DNA of 8,500 nucleotides, from positions 1-8,500 of the forward strand of contig JALQYS010000514.1 in the NCBI GenBank assembly GCA_023254015.1, read 5' to 3'. The stretch is from Paracoccaceae bacterium (lineage in GTDB: Bacteria; Pseudomonadota; Alphaproteobacteria; Rhodobacterales; Rhodobacteraceae). Under the pieces are notes generated by a model. It was not told the origin of the DNA, searched no databases, and saw only the letters and a list, made by a program, of their open reading frames with translations. The position numbers and the translations under genes were made by a program. This document shows, one piece after another, positions 6,529 to 8,500 of this stretch (positions are counted from its first letter, which is position 1; each line of letters starts with the position of its first letter).

Positions 6529-7368
6529 ATGCGCCGCCTTCTGTCGCTTTTGCCCGCCCCCCTGCGCCCCACCGAGGCCGAGCGCGCCGAGGCCCTGCGC
6601 GAGGATCTGACGCAGGCCATCGCCGCCAGCCATTCGGGCGGGGGGATGGAAAAGGAACACCGCGACCGGCTTTTGGGCGCGCTTGACCTGTCGGACCGGA
6701 CGGTGGATGCCATCATGCGCCACCGCTCGGCCATCGAGATGATCGACGCCGACGCCCCACCCGAGCAGATCGTGGCGCAGGTGCTGGCCTCGGCCTTTTC
6801 GCGGCTGCCGGTCTATCAGGGCGAGTCCGAAAACATCCTCGGCGTGATCCATGCCAAGGACCTCTGGCGCGAGGTGGACCGGCTGAACCGCACGGGCGAG
6901 ACGCTGGCAGCGCTGGACATCGTGAAGGCGTCGAAAAAGCCCTATTTCATCCCCGACACCACGACGCTGGACGAACAGATGCGCGAGTTCCTGAAGCGGC
7001 GCACGCATTTTGCCATCGTGGTCGATGAATACGGCGCGATCCAGGGGCTCATCACGCTGGAGGATATTCTGGAAGAGATCGTCGGCGAGATCACCGACGA
7101 ATTCGACGTGGTGGCCCGCGATGCCGGGCTGGTGCGCGATGAGAACGGGGCCTGGCTGGTGGAAGGGGCCATGACCATCCGCGACCTGAACCGCGCGCTT
7201 GACTGGGCCCTGCCCGACACCGAGGCCAACACCATTGCCGGGCTGGTCATCCACGAGGCGCAGATGATCCCGACCGAAGGGCAGGCCTTCAGCTTTCACG
7301 GCTTCCGCTTTCAGGTGGTGACCCGGCGCGAGAACCGCATCACCCGCCTGCGCATCCGCCCGCTGTAA
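6529..7368 (+). CDS. CBS-domain CorC/HlyC-family protein, soluble form, 279 aa
   Basis: Member of the CorC/HlyC/TlyC family ('hemolysin family' or 'transporter-associated domain'), linked in the literature to Mg2+/Co2+ homeostasis and adenosine-nucleotide sensing; the exact role is uncertain. Two CBS motifs lie at about residues 60-115 and 130-185, the second with the family signature VVDEYGAIQGLITLEDILEE (164-183). A C-terminal CorC_HlyC domain (about 205-279, ending RLRIRPL) follows. The N-terminal DUF21 membrane domain of larger relatives is absent, so the protein should be cytoplasmic and might partner a separate membrane protein. ATG 6529 lies 4 bases after the xerD stop, with GGAAA 10 bases upstream; an in-frame TTG at 6508 would overlap xerD and is less likely. 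It is the last gene of the operon. Confidence 0.92.
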   Translation: MRRLLSLLPAPLRPTEAERAEALREDLTQAIAASHSGGGMEKEHRDRLLGALDLSDRTVDAIMRHRSAIEMIDADAPPEQIVAQVLASAFSRLPVYQGESENILGVIHAKDLWREVDRLNRTGETLAALDIVKASKKPYFIPDTTTLDEQMREFLKRRTHFAIVVDEYGAIQGLITLEDILEEIVGEITDEFDVVARDAGLVRDENGAWLVEGAMTIRDLNRALDWALPDTEANTIAGLVIHEAQMIPTEGQAFSFHGFRFQVVTRRENRITRLRIRPL

Positions 7369-7378
7369 CCGGGCGGGT
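7354..7378. terminator. Hairpin at convergent gene ends, possible bidirectional terminator
   Basis: CCGCCCG (7356-7362) pairs perfectly with CGGGCGG (7370-7376) around a 7-base loop that contains the TAA stop of the upstream gene. One G-T and one A-T pair extend the stem to 9. It also touches the stop codon of the opposing gene at 7378. No T tract follows on either strand. Confidence 0.45.
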
Positions 7379-8500
7379 CAGATCAGGGTGATGTTGTCGG
7401 CCAGACCGGCCAGATCGGTGACGCCGCGCAGTGTCAGCGTGCCACTGGCCGCAAGATCAAGCACCACATCCGCGCCGACAATCGCCGCATGGCGGTCCAG
7501 AAGATCGGCCACCGAGGTGACGGCATCCTCCCAGATGGCGCTGGCCAGCCGCAGCCGGTCCGTGGCGCCGAAATCTGTGATCACATCCGACCCGGCCTCT
7601 CGGCCAAAGACAAAGGTATCCTCCCCGCCCCCTCCGGTCAGCGTGTCATCGCCCTGATCGCCCTGCAGCCAGTCGCGCCCCGCCTCGCCCTTCAGCACAT
7701 CCTTGCCCGCCCCGCCCAGAAGCCGGTCATTGCCCAGACCGCCCGACAGCGCATCCGCGCCGCTGTTGCCCAGCAGCCGGTCATTGCCACCCAGCCCGAA
7801 GATCCGGTCGTTGCCCGCCTGACCAGACAGAAGGTTGGCGCGGGCATTGCCCTCCAGCAGGTTGGCGGCGGCATTGCCGGTGGCGTCCAGCGCGGCCATG
7901 CCCAGAAGCCGCACCTTGTCGATCCCCTGCCCCAGCCGGATGTCGGCCGAACTCAGCACGGTGTCGCCATTCACGATGTCGAGCTTGGCATTGACCCCTT
8001 CAACCAGCACCGAGACCGAGAACGCCCGGCCATTCACCGCGCCGCTGACCTGCGCCATGCCGCCTTCTGGCGCCACAAGCGCATAGCCCCCGGCGCTGGC
8101 GCTGGTGGTGCTGTCAACCGTCGAGGCCAGCATCGTCCCGGCCCGCCCCTCGCCGATGGAATAGAAGCGGTCGTTGTTCAGATCGTCATAGATTACGCCG
8201 GTGACGTAATAGACCCCCGGTTCGCTGGAGAAATTCTGCGTCACCATGGAGGCGTTATAGGTGGTGCCGCCAGAGGTGAACTGCCCCGCCTCTTGCGCCA
8301 GGCCCAGCTCGCGATAGCTGTCCCACAGGATGTTCACCCGATGCCCGGCCGAGCGGAAGAGGTCTGCATGCTGCTGGCCGATGACGGTTTCAAGGTTCAT
8401 GAAGCCCGTGGTTCCGCGCCAGCTGATATTCTCGCCCGCCCCCCAGCCTTCGTAACCCGCCGCAATGGCGCGCTGGGCGGGGGTGGTGTTGTTCACGCCG
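7378..8500 (-). CDS. Secreted CAP-domain RTX calcium-binding protein, C-terminal part (runs off right edge)
   Basis: The 5' end lies beyond the window; 373 residues are visible and nothing inside looks like the true start. Numbering from codon 8496-8494: residues 1-90 are the C-terminal half of a CAP/SCP domain, with GENISW (21-26), the SAGHRVNIL segment (49-57), YRELGL (61-66) and MVTQNFS (84-90). Residues 95-165 (VTGVIYDDLNNDRFYSIGEG onwards) form a beta-rich, SdrD/carboxypeptidase-regulatory-like domain. A linker with ANLLEGNARANLLSG leads into eight RTX nonapeptides (223-294), then DTFVFGREAGSDVITDFG and a tail ending LADNITLI, which is like type I secretion signals of serralysin-type proteins. 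It should be exported by an ABC-MFP-TolC system and fold in extracellular Ca2+. CAP domains are non-enzymatic or of unclear function in most bacteria, so the target is unknown. No transporter gene is in view. Confidence 0.9.
   Translation of the reverse strand, partial: GVNNTTPAQRAIAAGYEGWGAGENISWRGTTGFMNLETVIGQQHADLFRSAGHRVNILWDSYRELGLAQEAGQFTSGGTTYNASMVTQNFSSEPGVYYVTGVIYDDLNNDRFYSIGEGRAGTMLASTVDSTTSASAGGYALVAPEGGMAQVSGAVNGRAFSVSVLVEGVNAKLDIVNGDTVLSSADIRLGQGIDKVRLLGMAALDATGNAAANLLEGNARANLLSGQAGNDRIFGLGGNDRLLGNSGADALSGGLGNDRLLGGAGKDVLKGEAGRDWLQGDQGDDTLTGGGGEDTFVFGREAGSDVITDFGATDRLRLASAIWEDAVTSVADLLDRHAAIVGADVVLDLAASGTLTLRGVTDLAGLADNITLI
7615..7830 (-). repeat. Eight tandem RTX nonapeptide repeats (calcium-binding beta roll)
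   Basis: Eight 27-base units encode LSGQAGNDR, IFGLGGNDR, LLGNSGADA, LSGGLGNDR, LLGGAGKDV, LKGEAGRDW, LQGDQGDDT and LTGGGGEDT. They fit the GGxGxDxUx pattern in register, with the Asp kept in all units. The glycine at position 6 is kept in all units, while other positions vary (S in unit 3, Q in unit 7), as is usual for natural arrays. They form a Ca2+-dependent parallel beta roll after secretion. Confidence 0.9.

Noticed and set aside
5217..6734. Long minus-strand open frame (505 codons) antisense to the exported protein, xerD and the CBS protein
   Set aside because: It spans three real genes on the other strand, and its composition is low-complexity Arg/Gly/Pro; no ribosome site or motif supports it.
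7615..7830. 27-base periodic repeats as a CRISPR array or minisatellite
   Set aside because: The period is exactly nine codons and encodes RTX calcium-binding units in register; there are no unique spacers between identical repeats.

Overview
The window reads as ordinary chromosome from a high-GC alphaproteobacterium, most probably of the Rhodobacterales (Rhodobacter/Paracoccus relatives). Three things point there: the strong G/C third-position bias in every gene, a GapR (DUF2312) protein, which is typical of Alphaproteobacteria, and the aroK-aroB pair set back to back with a xerD operon, an arrangement I recall from this group. No tRNA, rRNA, CRISPR array, insertion sequence or phage remnant was seen, and the window is densely coding.

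Left part (1-1542): the N-terminal part of an iron-type ABC transporter permease on the minus strand (582 to the left edge). It is divergent from a plus-strand gene (670-1542) for a conserved-looking protein that resembles a sulfotransferase fold with a degraded PAPS-binding loop. The 87-base gap between them carries overlapping, oppositely directed -10-like boxes.

Middle part (1585-3845): three minus-strand genes. Shikimate kinase (aroK) and 3-dehydroquinate synthase (aroB) are 3 bases apart and supply two steps of the shikimate pathway. Further downstream, after a 141-base gap with two palindromes, comes gapR, a small nucleoid-associated protein. A GC hairpin lies between the convergent 3' ends of gapR and the sulfotransferase-like gene.

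Right-centre (3846-7368): a plus-strand operon divergent from aroK. It encodes a 44-residue single-span membrane peptide, a 532-residue exported helical protein of unknown function (11-base overlap with the peptide gene), the XerD tyrosine recombinase for chromosome dimer resolution (ATGA overlap) and a soluble CBS-domain CorC/HlyC-family protein (4-base gap). It ends in a hairpin shared with the convergent gene on its right.

Right end (7378-8500): the C-terminal part of a minus-strand gene for a secreted protein with a CAP (SCP-like) domain, a beta-rich linker, eight RTX calcium-binding nonapeptides and a type I secretion-type C-terminus.

Most of the window is housekeeping. The parts least explained by known biology are the exported protein and its micro-peptide partner ahead of xerD, the degenerate sulfotransferase-like protein, and the CAP-RTX protein. 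I found no convincing sign of a wholly new multi-gene system.
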